A stretch of DNA of 64,000 nt from Sideroxydans sp. (GCA_028710605.1 JAQTTU010000001.1:248001-312000), one strand, 5' to 3'. Positions 1-9,640 are shown, counted from the stretch's first letter. Made by a program: numbers and translations. Notes: generated by a model not told the origin, from the letters alone.

Positions 1-2970
1 CCACATCTCGGCGTAGAACACCGGGTCCTGGCGGCCCGAACTGAGCATCTTGGGGTTCTTGCCCAGCACTTCTTCGCGGCTGTAACCGGTGATGCGCGTG
101 AACGCCGGATTGACATCGATGATGATGTTGTCGGCATCGGTGATGGTGATCGCTTCCTGCGTGTTGTCGAACACGCTGGCCGCGATGCGCAAGCCCGCTT
201 CCGCCCGCTTCAGCTCGCTGATGTCGCGCCCGACGATAACCAGCCCTTTGCGGCTGCCGTCGTCGTTGAACAGCGGCACTTTAATGACATCGAACGTCAG
301 TTTGTCGCCGTCCGGCATGGGCATGATTTCTTCCACGCGCAGCATGCCGCCCGCTTGCCACGCCTGCTGATCCGTCTCCGCGCATTGCAGCAGCGCGGCC
401 TTGTTGTGCGGCTCGACCATCTCCGCCAGTTCCGCGTCGCGCTTGCCGCGACTGGTTCGCGCATCCAGGCCGAATGCCGCGCGCGCGGCGGAATTGGATT
501 CCAACCAGCGCCCTTCGCCGTCCTTGAATTCGATGGCATCGGGAATCGCCTCGATCAGCGTGCGCAGCAGCTCTTCGCTCTGGCGCAGTTCGGCGGATTT
601 CACATACACCATCTGCTCCAGCTCTTCCTTGCTGCGCCGCATTTCGGTAATGTCAACCAGCGTGCCGATGATGGCCGGTCTGCCCTGATATTCGATTTTG
701 CGCCCGTGCACATCGACCGCGATGGGCGAACCGTCGCGTTTGGACGCGGTGAAGCTGTAGCGCAAATCGCCCACCTCGCCGTCGAGACGGCGACGGATAT
801 TTTCCGCGACCAGCGATTGATCGTCATCGTGGATGAACTGGCGCACTGGAATCGCATCCACCATGCCGTCCGCCGATTCGTAGCCGAACATCTTGACCAG
901 GCCGGGGTTGACGTAGCGGAACACGCCGTCCTGAATGATGTAAATGCCGACCAGCGACTGCTCGACCAGCGCGCGGAATTTGGTGGATTCCTCGGCCACC
1001 AGCCCTTCCAGCCGCCGCCGGTATTCTTCCAGTTGCAGCATGGATTGTTTGCGGCTGGTGACATCGCGCACCACCGCGTGGATGCGCGGTTTGCCGCCGA
1101 GCTCAATACTGTTCAGGGTGATCTCGACATCGAACGGCGTGCCGTCAACGCGCAACGATTGCCACTCGACCAGCAGCGACTCGCCGCGCAAGACTTGTTG
1201 GTATTTCTCGAAAAATGCCTGCGACGACAATTGGCCGCCCGGTTGCCGTTCCGGCGCAAATTCCAGCGGCGAACGTCCGATGAGCTCCGCCGCCGTAACG
1301 CCGTACATGTCCGCGCCCTTGGGGTTGCACTCGATGATTTTGCCGCTCTCGTCCAGCAGGAAAAAACCGTCGTTGGCCGAGGTGAACAGCGTGCGGTATT
1401 TGAGTTCGTTTTCGGCCAGTGTTTGTTCCAGACGTTTGCGCTCGGTGATGTCGCGGCCTATGCCCAGTGCGCCATCTACTGCTCCGCTCTTGTCCCGCTC
1501 GGCGACGAAAATGACGTGATGCCAATGCAGGCTGCGGTCCGGGTGCAATATCTCGAATTCGACTTCCACCCGCTCGCCGCTTTCGATGACCTGCTCGACG
1601 AGCGCTTGCAGGCCGCGCAACTGCGCCGATCCGGGATCGGACTCAAACGGCAGATTTCCCACCACCGGCAAGAATTCGGGCGCGATGGTGAGCGCCATGG
1701 CCGGATTGACATAGATCACCCGGCAATTCCGGTCGTAGCGGATGACGTTGTCCGGCGTATTCTCGGCCAGCGTGCGGAATTCGCGCTCGCTTTCCTGCAA
1801 CGCGCGCCGGTTGCGTTCGCGTTCGGAAATGTCGCGCGCGATGCCCAGCACGCCGATCAGTTTTCCCCGGCTGTCGCGCATCGGCGACTTGATGGTCTCG
1901 AACAATCCGCGATAGCCGTCCGCCGCAAACGTCAGCCATTCTTCGTTGACGTTAGCGCTGTCCGACACCATCACTTTGCGGTCGTTCGCGCGGAAAGAAT
2001 CGGCCTGTTCCCTGTCCACAAAATCGTAATCGGTCTTGCCGATAATTTGCGCCTCCTTGGCACCGAACAGCAGTTCGAAGCGGCGGTTGCACGACAGGTA
2101 GCGCCCCTCCGCATCCTTCAGCCAGATCAGGTCGGGGATGGTGTCGATGACGGCGTGCAGCAGCAGCTCGTCCACTTCGAACTTTTCGCCCAGCAAGCCG
2201 TTGACCATGGACTGGGTCAGATCGTGCTCGCCCACCAGCCCGAGCATGCGCCCCGCGTCATCCACCACCGCCAGATGGCGCACCTTGCTCGCCAGCATCT
2301 GCGCGGCGGCCTGGTTGATGGTGGCATCGCCGGTGATGGTCAGCACCGGCGAAGTCATCACCTGCGCCAGCGGCACGCCGACATGATCGGGTTCGCGCGC
2401 ATAAAACTTCACCACGTCGCGCTCGGTGACAATGCCGACCGGCCTGTCGCCCTCGACCACCACCACGCAGCTCTCGCGCTGCGCCTGCATCAGGTTCAGC
2501 GCCTGCATCAGGCTGCTTTGCGGCGGCAGGCTGAGCACGGAACGTTTGACCACCGAGACCACCAGATGGTGTCCGGCCAGCGCGGTGAGATTCAGATGCA
2601 AACGGAAGTCGGTTTCGCTGACCACGCCGATGACCGCGCCGTCTTCGTCCGCCAGCACCAGATGGCGGATGCCTTCGCGCATGCAGGTCTGGTAGGCCTC
2701 CAGGCTATTCCGTTCGCCGGACATGACGATGACGGGCGCGGACATGCCGATGTGCAGCGGGGTTTCGGGAGGCGAACCGGCGCGCATGGCGCGCAAAATG
2801 TCGCGCTCGGTAACGATGCCGACCGGATGTCTGTCCGCGTTGATGATGACGATGCAGGAATACTTGCGCTGCGCCATGACGCGCGCCGCCTCGGAGATAG
2901 AGGCATCGGCAGGCAAACAGGCGACATCGCGCGAGGCGATGTCGATCAGCTGGTTTGATATTTTTTTCAT
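1..2970 (-). CDS. CBS and multi-PAS sensor protein, 3' end outside window
   Basis: The minus-strand frame is open from the ATG at 2970 to the window edge (990 codons, no stop seen), so the C-terminus is missing. The N-terminal ~260 residues hold four CBS repeats (two Bateman pairs) with recurring motifs such as PVGIVTERD, which occurs twice. At least six PAS domains follow, starting near residues 270, 397, 526, 662, 804 and 927, several closed by the PAC-type motif DITER or DISER. No transmembrane segment is visible, so it is probably a cytoplasmic sensor that reads adenylates or redox/ligand state. The output domain (GGDEF/EAL or histidine kinase are usual) lies outside the window, so its activity cannot be named. 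The start fits a protein beginning MKKISNQLIDIASRDV; no strong Shine-Dalgarno is seen. It lies downstream of dnaE on the same strand, 175 bp away. Confidence 0.9.
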   Translation of the reverse strand, partial: MKKISNQLIDIASRDVACLPADASISEAARVMAQRKYSCIVIINADRHPVGIVTERDILRAMRAGSPPETPLHIGMSAPVIVMSGERNSLEAYQTCMREGIRHLVLADEDGAVIGVVSETDFRLHLNLTALAGHHLVVSVVKRSVLSLPPQSSLMQALNLMQAQRESCVVVVEGDRPVGIVTERDVVKFYAREPDHVGVPLAQVMTSPVLTITGDATINQAAAQMLASKVRHLAVVDDAGRMLGLVGEHDLTQSMVNGLLGEKFEVDELLLHAVIDTIPDLIWLKDAEGRYLSCNRRFELLFGAKEAQIIGKTDYDFVDREQADSFRANDRKVMVSDSANVNEEWLTFAADGYRGLFETIKSPMRDSRGKLIGVLGIARDISERERNRRALQESEREFRTLAENTPDNVIRYDRNCRVIYVNPAMALTIAPEFLPVVGNLPFESDPGSAQLRGLQALVEQVIESGERVEVEFEILHPDRSLHWHHVIFVAERDKSGAVDGALGIGRDITERKRLEQTLAENELKYRTLFTSANDGFFLLDESGKIIECNPKGADMYGVTAAELIGRSPLEFAPERQPGGQLSSQAFFEKYQQVLRGESLLVEWQSLRVDGTPFDVEITLNSIELGGKPRIHAVVRDVTSRKQSMLQLEEYRRRLEGLVAEESTKFRALVEQSLVGIYIIQDGVFRYVNPGLVKMFGYESADGMVDAIPVRQFIHDDDQSLVAENIRRRLDGEVGDLRYSFTASKRDGSPIAVDVHGRKIEYQGRPAIIGTLVDITEMRRSKEELEQMVYVKSAELRQSEELLRTLIEAIPDAIEFKDGEGRWLESNSAARAAFGLDARTSRGKRDAELAEMVEPHNKAALLQCAETDQQAWQAGGMLRVEEIMPMPDGDKLTFDVIKVPLFNDDGSRKGLVIVGRDISELKRAEAGLRIAASVFDNTQEAITITDADNIIIDVNPAFTRITGYSREEVLGKNPKMLSSGRQDPVFYAEMW

Positions 2971-3145
2971 TTTTTCATACTCGACACAACCCGACCGTCT
3001 TTGCGGCGGACACACTGTCAAGCGCATCCTGTTAGGTTGTGGAAATTCCTCCAAGGCCGCACCGTAACACTCGCGGCATTATTTTTCAACTTGTTGGATT
3101 TTTGATGGTTTTTTGGATAGTCAGACACGCGGGTCGCACCCCGCA

Positions 3146-6100
3146 TCACGCGTAAACCACTTGCACATTCTCCGCGCCGCAGAGGGCGCGCAACCCTTCG
3201 AGCAACTCGTCCGGCAGCGAAACCTGCCATTCCTCGCCCAGACGCAGCGGTGCGCTGCCGATGAAATTGCGGTAATTGATCTGCACCGGGCATTGTCCGC
3301 CGCACCAGGGTTTGAGTTGTTCGGCCAGTTGCGCCACGCGCACGTTGCCGTCGATGGTGCAGAAAATATCCAGCCGTTTGGCGAAGGCGGCGCGCGCCGA
3401 GGCGTAGTCGAACAACGCTTCCGCCGTGACGCGCATGTTGCCGGAGTAGTCGTCCATGCTGGCGCGGCCTTGCACCACCAGCAGTTCGTCGTCGCGTATC
3501 CACGGGCGGTTGGCATCGTACAGGTCGCTGAACACGGTGACTTCCAGTTGCGCGCTGCCGTCGTCCAGCGTCACCACCGCCATCTTGCCGCGCCGCGTTT
3601 GCAGGATGCGCACGCCGTTGACCATACCCGCCAGCACCAGTTGTTTGCCGCTGTTGCGTTTGACGAAGCCGTTGTTACCGGCGGCCGGGGCGACCAGTTC
3701 CGGCGTGACTTCGACCAGTTTGTGTTTGACGAAGTTGGACAGCTCGGCGGCAAATTCATAATACGGATGCCCGCTCAGAAAGAATCCCAGCGCGGTTTTT
3801 TCCTGCGCCAGTTGTTCGCGCATTTTCCAGCGCGGAACATCGGCCATTTGCAGCACCATGTCGGCGCTGTCGTCGTCGCCGAACAGACTGTTCTGGTTGG
3901 CCGAGCGCGCGTGCTGTTCGGCGTTGCCCATGGCGGCATCGAGCGAGGCCAGCAACTGGTAGCGATGGTCGCAAATTGTGTCGAACGCGCCCGCGCGGAT
4001 CAGCGCTTCGATGGAGCGGCGGTTGACGATGCGCTTGTCCACGCGACGGCAGAAATCGAACAGGTTTTTGAACGCGCCATCCTTGCGCGCCGCCACAATA
4101 TTTTCCACCGCCGCTTCGCCCGTGCCTTTCACCGCGCCGAGGCCGTAGGCGATGGTCTTCTCATCCACCGGCGTGAAGCGGAAAAACGAGCTGTTGATGT
4201 CCGGCGGCAAAATGCTCACGCCCTGCTGCAAGGTGTCCTGATAGAAGAAACTGACCTTGTCGGTGTTGACCATTTCCGAGGTCATGGTCGAGGCCATGAA
4301 CGCGGCGGGGTAATGGCATTTCAGGTACGCAGTCTGGTAGGCGACCACCGAGTACGCGGCGGCGTGCGATTTGTTGAAACCGTAACCGGCGAACTTCTCC
4401 ATGGTGTCGAAGATTTCGTTCGCCTTCTTTTCGTCGATATTGTTGTTCGCCGCACCCGCCACAAAAATGCTGCGCTGCTCGGCCATTTCCTCGGCCTTCT
4501 TCTTGCCCATCGCGCGGCGCAACATGTCCGCGCCGCCCAGCGTGTAACCGGCCACCACCTGCGCCGCCTGCATCACCTGCTCCTGATACACCATGATGCC
4601 GTAGGTCGCGCCCACCACTTTTTCCAGACAAGGATGCGGGATGACCACTTGCTCGCGCTTGTGTTTGCGGTTGATGTAATCCGGGATAAAGTCCATCGGA
4701 CCGGGACGATACAACGCGTTCAGCGCGATCAAATCGTCGATGCAGTCCGGCTCTGCTTTCACCAGCGAATCCTTCATGCCGCGCGACTCGAACTGGAATA
4801 CAGCGGTGGTGTTGGCGGGTTTGAAAATCTTGTCGTAGGTCTGTTTGTCGTCCAGGGGGATGGTGTCGATGTTAAAGAGTGTTCCCTCACCCCCGCCCTC
4901 TCCCGGGGGGAGAGGGGGCAAAACAGCGTCAACATCATGCTGCACCGCTTCGTTGTGCGGAGCGGCGACTTCACTCCCTCTCCCCCCGGGAGAGGGTTGG
5001 GGTGAGGGAACACTTTGTGCATTCCTCCGCGCTGCTTGCAATTGCCGCACATACCTTACCGCCCAATCAATGATCGTCAGCGTGCGCAGCCCCAAGAAGT
5101 CGAACTTCACCAGACCGACCGATTCCACGTCATCCTTGTCGTACTGGCTCACCGTACTCTCGCTGCCTTCGGCGCAATACAGCGGGCAGAAGTCGGTGAG
5201 CTTGCCCGGCGCGATCAGCACGCCGCCCGCGTGCATGCCGACATTGCGCGTCAGGTCTTCCAGCCGTTCGCCCAGCTCCATCAACTCATCCACGCCTTCT
5301 TCGCTATTGATGATCGCATTGAACTCCGGCTCCATCTCGCGCGCCTTGGCCAGCGACACCGGCTTCACGCCATCCAGCGGCACCAGCTTGGACAAACGGT
5401 CGCACAGCATGTAGGGAAAATCCAGCACGCGTCCCACGTCGCGGATCACGCCTTTGGAGGCCATGGTGCCGAAAGTGGCGATCTGCGACACGTTGTTCAC
5501 ACCGTATTTATGGCGCACATATTCGATCACACGCTCGCGCCCGTCCTGGCAAAAGTCCACGTCGAAGTCGGGCATGGACACGCGCTCTGGATTGAGGAAG
5601 CGCTCGAACAGCAAGTCGTAACGCAGCGGATCAAGATCGGTGATGCCCAGCGAATACGCCACCAGCGAACCCGCACCCGAGCCGCGCCCCGGCCCCACCG
5701 GCACGCCGTTGGGAAATTTTTCGTCGCGGAATTGTTTCGCCCAGCGGATGAAGTCGGCCACGATCAAAAAGTAACCGGGGAAACCCATCTTGATGATGGT
5801 CTGGATTTCGAAGTCCAGCCTGTCCTGATACTCCGCCCACTTCTCGGTGCGCTTCGCCTCGTCGGGATACAGGTGCGCCATGCGCTCGACCAGCCCGCGC
5901 TGCGATTCGCTGCGCAGAAAATCATCCAGCGATTCGCCGTTGGGCGTGGGGAAATCGGGCAGGCAGGGCTTGCCCAGTTTGAGCGTGAGGTTGCAGCGCT
6001 TGGCGATCTCCACGCTGTTCTGCAACGCCTCCGGCAGATCGGCGAACAACGCCGCCATCTCGGCTTGCGTCTTGAAATATTGCTGCGCGGTGAACACGCG

Positions 6101-6790
6101 CTGACGGCGTTTGTCGTTCAGCACATAGCCTTCGGCGATGCACACCCGCGCCTCGTGCGCCTTGAAATCGTCGATGGCAAGAAACTGCACCGGATGCGTG
6201 GCCACCACCGGCAGCGCCAGCTCCGCCGCCAGCTTCACCGTGTCGCGCAAATGCACTTCCTCGCGCGGCGCGCCGTAGCGTTGCACCTCCAGATAAAAAC
6301 GGTTGGGAAACAACCCGGCGTAATCCTGCGCGATGACTTTGGCACTGGCCGCATTGCCGTTCGCAAGCGAAACACCCACTTCGCCCAGATGCGCGCCGGA
6401 CAACGCGATCAGCCCGTCCGTGCCCTCTTGCAACCATTCGCGTCGAATCTCCGGGCGACCGCGATTCTGGTTGTGCAAATACGCCCGCGTCAGCAACTCG
6501 CACAAGCGCAGATAACCCGCGTGCGACTGGCACAACAGCAGCAAACGGAACGGCTGCTCGCGCAGCGCATCGTTGCTCACGAACACATCGCAGCCCACCA
6601 CCGGTTTGATCCCCGCCCCGCGCGCCGCCTTGTAAAACTTCACCAGCCCGAACACATTGGACAAATCGGTCAGCGCCAGCGCGGGCATGCCATCGGCCTT
6701 CGCCGCGCTCACCGCCCCGGGAATGCGGGCGATGCCGTCGGCGATGGAATACTCGCTGTGTAACCGGAGATGAACGAAAGAGGGGTGCAT
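3146..6790 (-). CDS. dnaE: DNA polymerase III subunit alpha
   Basis: Replicative polymerase catalytic subunit of 1214 residues. The N-terminal PHP domain begins FVHLRLHSEYS. The palm carries the metal-binding motif PDFDVDF near residue 405 and the third aspartate in VKFDFLGLRTLTIIDWA near 570. The fingers motif ESRGMKDSLVKAEPDC, helix-hairpin-helix region and a C-terminal OB-fold region (QLVLAGMVNGVRI) follow in the usual order, and the length is slightly above the family norm. The excess is mostly a 45-codon insertion (about residues 593-638) encoded by a palindromic repeat, described separately; the frame stays open across it. The gene appears complete from MHPSFVHLRL to QVVYA. It is transcribed leftward from the 448-bp gap ending at 7238. 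Confidence 0.97.
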   Translation of the reverse strand: MHPSFVHLRLHSEYSIADGIARIPGAVSAAKADGMPALALTDLSNVFGLVKFYKAARGAGIKPVVGCDVFVSNDALREQPFRLLLLCQSHAGYLRLCELLTRAYLHNQNRGRPEIRREWLQEGTDGLIALSGAHLGEVGVSLANGNAASAKVIAQDYAGLFPNRFYLEVQRYGAPREEVHLRDTVKLAAELALPVVATHPVQFLAIDDFKAHEARVCIAEGYVLNDKRRQRVFTAQQYFKTQAEMAALFADLPEALQNSVEIAKRCNLTLKLGKPCLPDFPTPNGESLDDFLRSESQRGLVERMAHLYPDEAKRTEKWAEYQDRLDFEIQTIIKMGFPGYFLIVADFIRWAKQFRDEKFPNGVPVGPGRGSGAGSLVAYSLGITDLDPLRYDLLFERFLNPERVSMPDFDVDFCQDGRERVIEYVRHKYGVNNVSQIATFGTMASKGVIRDVGRVLDFPYMLCDRLSKLVPLDGVKPVSLAKAREMEPEFNAIINSEEGVDELMELGERLEDLTRNVGMHAGGVLIAPGKLTDFCPLYCAEGSESTVSQYDKDDVESVGLVKFDFLGLRTLTIIDWAVRYVRQLQAARRNAQSVPSPQPSPGGRGSEVAAPHNEAVQHDVDAVLPPLPPGEGGGEGTLFNIDTIPLDDKQTYDKIFKPANTTAVFQFESRGMKDSLVKAEPDCIDDLIALNALYRPGPMDFIPDYINRKHKREQVVIPHPCLEKVVGATYGIMVYQEQVMQAAQVVAGYTLGGADMLRRAMGKKKAEEMAEQRSIFVAGAANNNIDEKKANEIFDTMEKFAGYGFNKSHAAAYSVVAYQTAYLKCHYPAAFMASTMTSEMVNTDKVSFFYQDTLQQGVSILPPDINSSFFRFTPVDEKTIAYGLGAVKGTGEAAVENIVAARKDGAFKNLFDFCRRVDKRIVNRRSIEALIRAGAFDTICDHRYQLLASLDAAMGNAEQHARSANQNSLFGDDDSADMVLQMADVPRWKMREQLAQEKTALGFFLSGHPYYEFAAELSNFVKHKLVEVTPELVAPAAGNNGFVKRNSGKQLVLAGMVNGVRILQTRRGKMAVVTLDDGSAQLEVTVFSDLYDANRPWIRDDELLVVQGRASMDDYSGNMRVTAEALFDYASARAAFAKRLDIFCTIDGNVRVAQLAEQLKPWCGGQCPVQINYRNFIGSAPLRLGEEWQVSLPDELLEGLRALCGAENVQVVYA
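4879..5013. repeat. CCCTCACCCC-type REPIN inserted in frame within dnaE
   Basis: A 135-bp element bounded by a perfect 15-bp inverted repeat (GTGTTCCCTCACCCC at 4879-4893, its complement at 4999-5013). Each half holds a CCCTCTCCC/GGGAGAGGG hairpin. Its length is 45 codons, so the dnaE frame is kept. The encoded segment is rich in Pro, Gly and Glu (for example PSPQPSPGGRG and PPLPPGEGGGEG) and lies between the third palm aspartate motif and the conserved IPLDDKQTYD segment, where other DnaE proteins have a short linker. The same repeat family recurs at 15902-16020. Confidence 0.9.
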
Positions 6791-7238
6791 GATATTCGCG
6801 GAAAAAATCTGGGCTGGATTTTACCATCGCGCAAACTATGCTCCGGGAATAATCCTGAAAATTATTCGGGAGCGCGCGGAGGGAAATGCGCAATTTTCAA
6901 AACAGAACATCGTGGAGATGCCCGCCAATAGGCGATCTACGCGATGCGATTGATGGAGAGTGGCGTGGGTATTGGCTTGCGGGCGAGATGTGTTTCGCGC
7001 CTCCCTCTTTTACTCGGCGCGCATCCGGTTGAGCAGTTTGGGCGAATCCTGAGAAACGATTTTAGCTTCCATCCGCAGAATTTTAGGTTGCCCTAAAACA
7101 GAAGTCTCGCAGCGGGATTATGCTAACCGAATGAATAAATGAAAAACATCCGCATTGTGTTGACAGCGCGAACAGACATAGGCGACATTGCTGGCTTATG
7201 AAAATGTTTTCAATTTCTAGTTAGCCCTTGGGAGGTAT
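6791..7238. other. intergenic region upstream of dnaE
   Basis: 448 bp without a supported gene. It should hold the dnaE promoter (leftward) and that of the gene at 7239 (rightward). The part at 6908-6985 is a dispersed repeat, listed separately. No RNA gene is recognisable. Confidence 0.6.
6908..6985. repeat. dispersed repeat, CATCG...CAATAGGCGATCTAC family, full copy
   Basis: About 78 bp starting CATCGTGGAGATGCCCG, with the core CCAATAGGCGATCTAC and a second half containing GTATTGGCTTGCGGG. A similar full copy lies at 37629-37705 and partial copies at 13923-13948 and 50540-50596 (reverse orientation). Each half can pair partly with the other. Confidence 0.7.
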
Positions 7239-7703
7239 ATGTCCGATTTCAAGCTCACTCAAGGAATTGTCGAACTCAGCGTCGCAAAGACTTGGGATGA
7301 GGCAAAGCTCGAATGGGGGCTGGAACACATATGGCGAGAAGATGAGCCCGATACTTGCCTATGTGGACATTTTCCGATAGTTGAAATCTGCCTTCTCAGA
7401 AACTACCGAAACCAGAATACTGCAATCGTTGGAAACTGTTGTGTCAAGAAATTTAAAACCCTTCCGTCCGATCTTATATTTCAAGCAATCGGTCGCATTC
7501 AAGGAGATATTGAGCGCGCCATCAATGCAGAAACAATCGACCACGCATTCAAGAAAGGCTGGATAAATGAATGGGAGAGAAAGTTCTATATGAACACATG
7601 GCGCAAGCGAAAACTATCAGGAGCGCAGCATGACAAGCGTGTCCAAATTAACCAGAAGGTTATTTCTCACATTGTTCGAGCTCGCAATCAAAACAAGGGC
7701 TAA
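7239..7703 (+). CDS. hypothetical protein with Cys-rich zinc-site-like motifs
   Basis: 154 residues, preceded by a good Shine-Dalgarno (GGGAGG, 5 nt before ATG). The middle contains CLCGHFPIVEIC and, about 18 residues on, GNCCVKKF, an arrangement suggesting a metal site. The C-terminal third is basic and helical. I do not recognise the family with certainty; proteins with a similar CxCG...GNCCV layout occur on prophages and islands. It stands alone, more AT-rich than its neighbours, at the left edge of an accessory patch (7239-9640), which fits acquisition by transfer. Confidence 0.75.
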   Translation: MSDFKLTQGIVELSVAKTWDEAKLEWGLEHIWREDEPDTCLCGHFPIVEICLLRNYRNQNTAIVGNCCVKKFKTLPSDLIFQAIGRIQGDIERAINAETIDHAFKKGWINEWERKFYMNTWRKRKLSGAQHDKRVQINQKVISHIVRARNQNKG

Positions 7704-7824
7704 CCCTACGCTCAAGTTCGCTCCCTCCGCTCGAAAAAATGGGGGCAACTCTTGCATTACGACATCCCAACCCCTAACCCACGCATTGACAAAGTAGCTA
7801 CTTTGCCAATATTGTGCGGGCATC

Positions 7825-8268
7825 ATGAAAACTTACACCGCCAAAGAAATGAAGAACCGCTTGGGTCAGGTTTTTGAATCTGCCGAAAGCGCGCCTGTCG
7901 AGATCACCATGAACGGCAAGGTGTTCGCGTACCTGCTTTCCGCCGAGGATTACTGGAAACTGAACGGCGGCAGTAAGCTGGGCGAGCAGGAAAAGCGCGA
8001 TGTGCTGATCGATTTGATGAATGGTGAAATCACCGCTGTCGCTGCCATGAAAGCGCTTTGCCTGACGCAGCGCAGTGAGCTGAAAAAAGTATCCGCTGAA
8101 TTGGGTGTCGGTGTTAAGGATAAGTTGTTAAGCGAGAAGAACGATAAGCGCAATGCTTTTTTCGCGGACATCGCCAGCGGCAAGGCGCGCGCTGCCGATG
8201 CGATGTTGTTCCGCGAGGTGGCAGTCAAGTGTCGAGGCCGCGCGAAGTTCAGAAGCGACGAGTATTGA
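7825..8268 (+). CDS. Phd/YefM-like antitoxin with C-terminal extension
   Basis: 147 residues. The first ~50 (MKTYTAKEMKNRLGQVFESA...FAYLLSAEDYWKL) match the Phd/YefM antitoxin fold: a short DNA-binding strand-helix unit with the typical NRLGQVFESA helix and the YLLSAEDYW strand. The remaining ~95 residues are helical and charged and may neutralise or bind the partner. The ancestral start codon of the next gene (GTG at 8269) follows its stop codon directly, so the two genes formed a tight pair. The role inferred is the antitoxin/autorepressor of a toxin-antitoxin-like module whose second gene is now broken. An imperfect inverted repeat just upstream (AAGTAGCTACTTTGCC, around 7793-7808) could be its operator. 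Confidence 0.8.
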   Translation: MKTYTAKEMKNRLGQVFESAESAPVEITMNGKVFAYLLSAEDYWKLNGGSKLGEQEKRDVLIDLMNGEITAVAAMKALCLTQRSELKKVSAELGVGVKDKLLSEKNDKRNAFFADIASGKARAADAMLFREVAVKCRGRAKFRSDEY

Positions 8269-9157
8269 GTGCGCAGCAAAACTGAAAGCCTCCTCTAAAA
8301 ATCCAAATTTCGTCGCAATACTGCGTTGCTCACAAAAAATTGCTCCTTACATATCCGACATATGCTGCGTCGCAATTTTTTGCTCGCGCCTTGTCTTGCT
8401 TAGAACTTTGAATTTTTAGAGGAGGCCTGAAATCGCGTTTTCTTCCACCAACCTTGATACGGTTCTGAAAAATCTGCCGCGCGATGCAATCCTTGTCGGT
8501 GGGCAGTCGCTCATTTTCTGGTTGTCGTATTACAAGCTCGACAGCTTGTTGCGGGGTACTCCGGCCATCAGCAAGGACACCGATATTCTGGGCGACCGAA
8601 GCCATGTCGCGCTGATCGCGAATGCCATCGGCGGCCTCGCCAAATACCCTCCCAAAAAATCCATCACCATTATTTCCGGGCAAGTGTTGCTGCCGGTGGG
8701 TGAGCATGAGTTTGTGAATATTGATGTGATTCATCATGTCGGCACGATGGACACCGACGGCGTAAAACGCCGCGCGGTGGAAATGGCGGCGGACGGGCAT
8801 CCGTTTCTGGTGATGCATCCGATTGATGTGCTGATCAGCCGCGCGGAGAATTTCCGCTGCGTTCAGGACAAGCAAAATGCTGCCGGATTAAGGCAGGTGA
8901 CGCTGGCTATCAAAGTGGCGGAGCTTTATATCGCCGAAACCATCAAGCGCGATGAAAAAGTCGCGCTTAACGCTATCGAGAAAATCGCCGAAACGGCTCG
9001 CAGCCCGGCAGGCATATTTGCCAGAAAACACGGGGCTGAAATCTACGAAGCAATCAATCCGGTCAAACTCGTCAAACTGGTTGAGAGCAAGCGTTTTATT
9101 GCCGACAGGTTGCCCAGACTGATTGCTGAAATGGAAGGCGCGAGGGCTTCCCGTTAA
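8269..9157 (+). pseudogene. nucleotidyltransferase-like partner of antitoxin, split by MITE
   Basis: The GTG at 8269 directly follows the antitoxin stop and reads V-R-S-K-T-E before running into the palindromic element at 8288 and stopping within it. Removing the element plus one CTGAAA copy restores a continuous frame (V-R-S-K-T-E-I-A-F-S-S-T-N-L) through to the stop at 9157, about 250 residues. The restored protein has a nucleotidyltransferase-like GGQSLIFW motif near residue 30 and a KDTDI acidic motif, resembling AbiEii-type NTases that act as toxins. The present downstream frame has no ATG/GTG before a TTG at 8522, which would drop the GGQS motif. It is therefore probably inactive. Family assignment is tentative; the interruption itself is seen in the sequence. 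Confidence 0.8.
8288..8426. mobile_element. 139-bp MITE with 6-bp target duplication
   Basis: Terminal inverted repeats of about 20 bp (GCCTCCTCTAAAAATCCAAA at the left, one mismatch to the complement of the right end) are flanked by the direct repeat CTGAAA at 8282-8287 and 8427-8432. The interior is itself palindromic (AAAAAATTGC pairs with GCAATTTTTT), centred on CATATCCGACATATG. It has no coding capacity, so movement would depend on a transposase supplied elsewhere. Confidence 0.88.
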
Positions 9158-9247
9158 TCTTCTCTGTTTTTCTCGTATTATCCGGCGCAGTCCATGAGCA
9201 CATGTTTTATCATGAAACTGTTTTCAAAATAACAAAGGCACTCATCT

Positions 9248-9640
9248 ATGGCATGGAGTTATGAAGAACTGGAACAACGGCTCGAAAAATATGAGGTTGC
9301 CGTATCTGTCCGGGGCAGCACATTCCTGAAGGTTTTCTTCGGCATTTTCGGGGCGGCTATCGCGGTTGTCGTGCTTTTTATGACGAATATCCTACCCACC
9401 CCGGTTGCTGAAACTTGTCTCGCCGCAGCGCTCATCGCGTTTTGTTTGCTGGCGGCCTACATCGCTTTCACCGCGAAAGCATTCCATGAAGCCAACGGCG
9501 TATTTTGCCCCCATTGCGACGCATCACTGGCGACGCTGGGCGATGCTCTGGAGGGGTTTGAGGAAGATGGCATTGAACGACCGGAAAGTATGGAGTGCCC
9601 TCAATGTCATCGCGTGGTGGTACAGAAGAAAGCGCAATAG
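9248..9640 (+). CDS. small membrane protein with C-terminal zinc ribbon
   Basis: 130 residues. A short N-terminal amphipathic helix (EELEQRLEKYE) is followed by two transmembrane segments near residues 27-47 and 55-77, then a soluble tail with two CPxC knuckles (CPHCDASL and CPQCHRVV) about 35 residues apart, forming a probable zinc ribbon. Function unknown; such ribbons usually mediate protein or nucleic acid contacts on the cytoplasmic face. It is monocistronic between the broken toxin gene and a REPIN. Confidence 0.75.
   Translation: MAWSYEELEQRLEKYEVAVSVRGSTFLKVFFGIFGAAIAVVVLFMTNILPTPVAETCLAAALIAFCLLAAYIAFTAKAFHEANGVFCPHCDASLATLGDALEGFEEDGIERPESMECPQCHRVVVQKKAQ

Noticed and set aside
355-2958. 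867-residue plus-strand open frame
   Set aside because: It is the antisense of the CBS/PAS sensor; composition is His/Gln/Arg-rich as expected for a shadow frame, and the minus frame shows clear domains.
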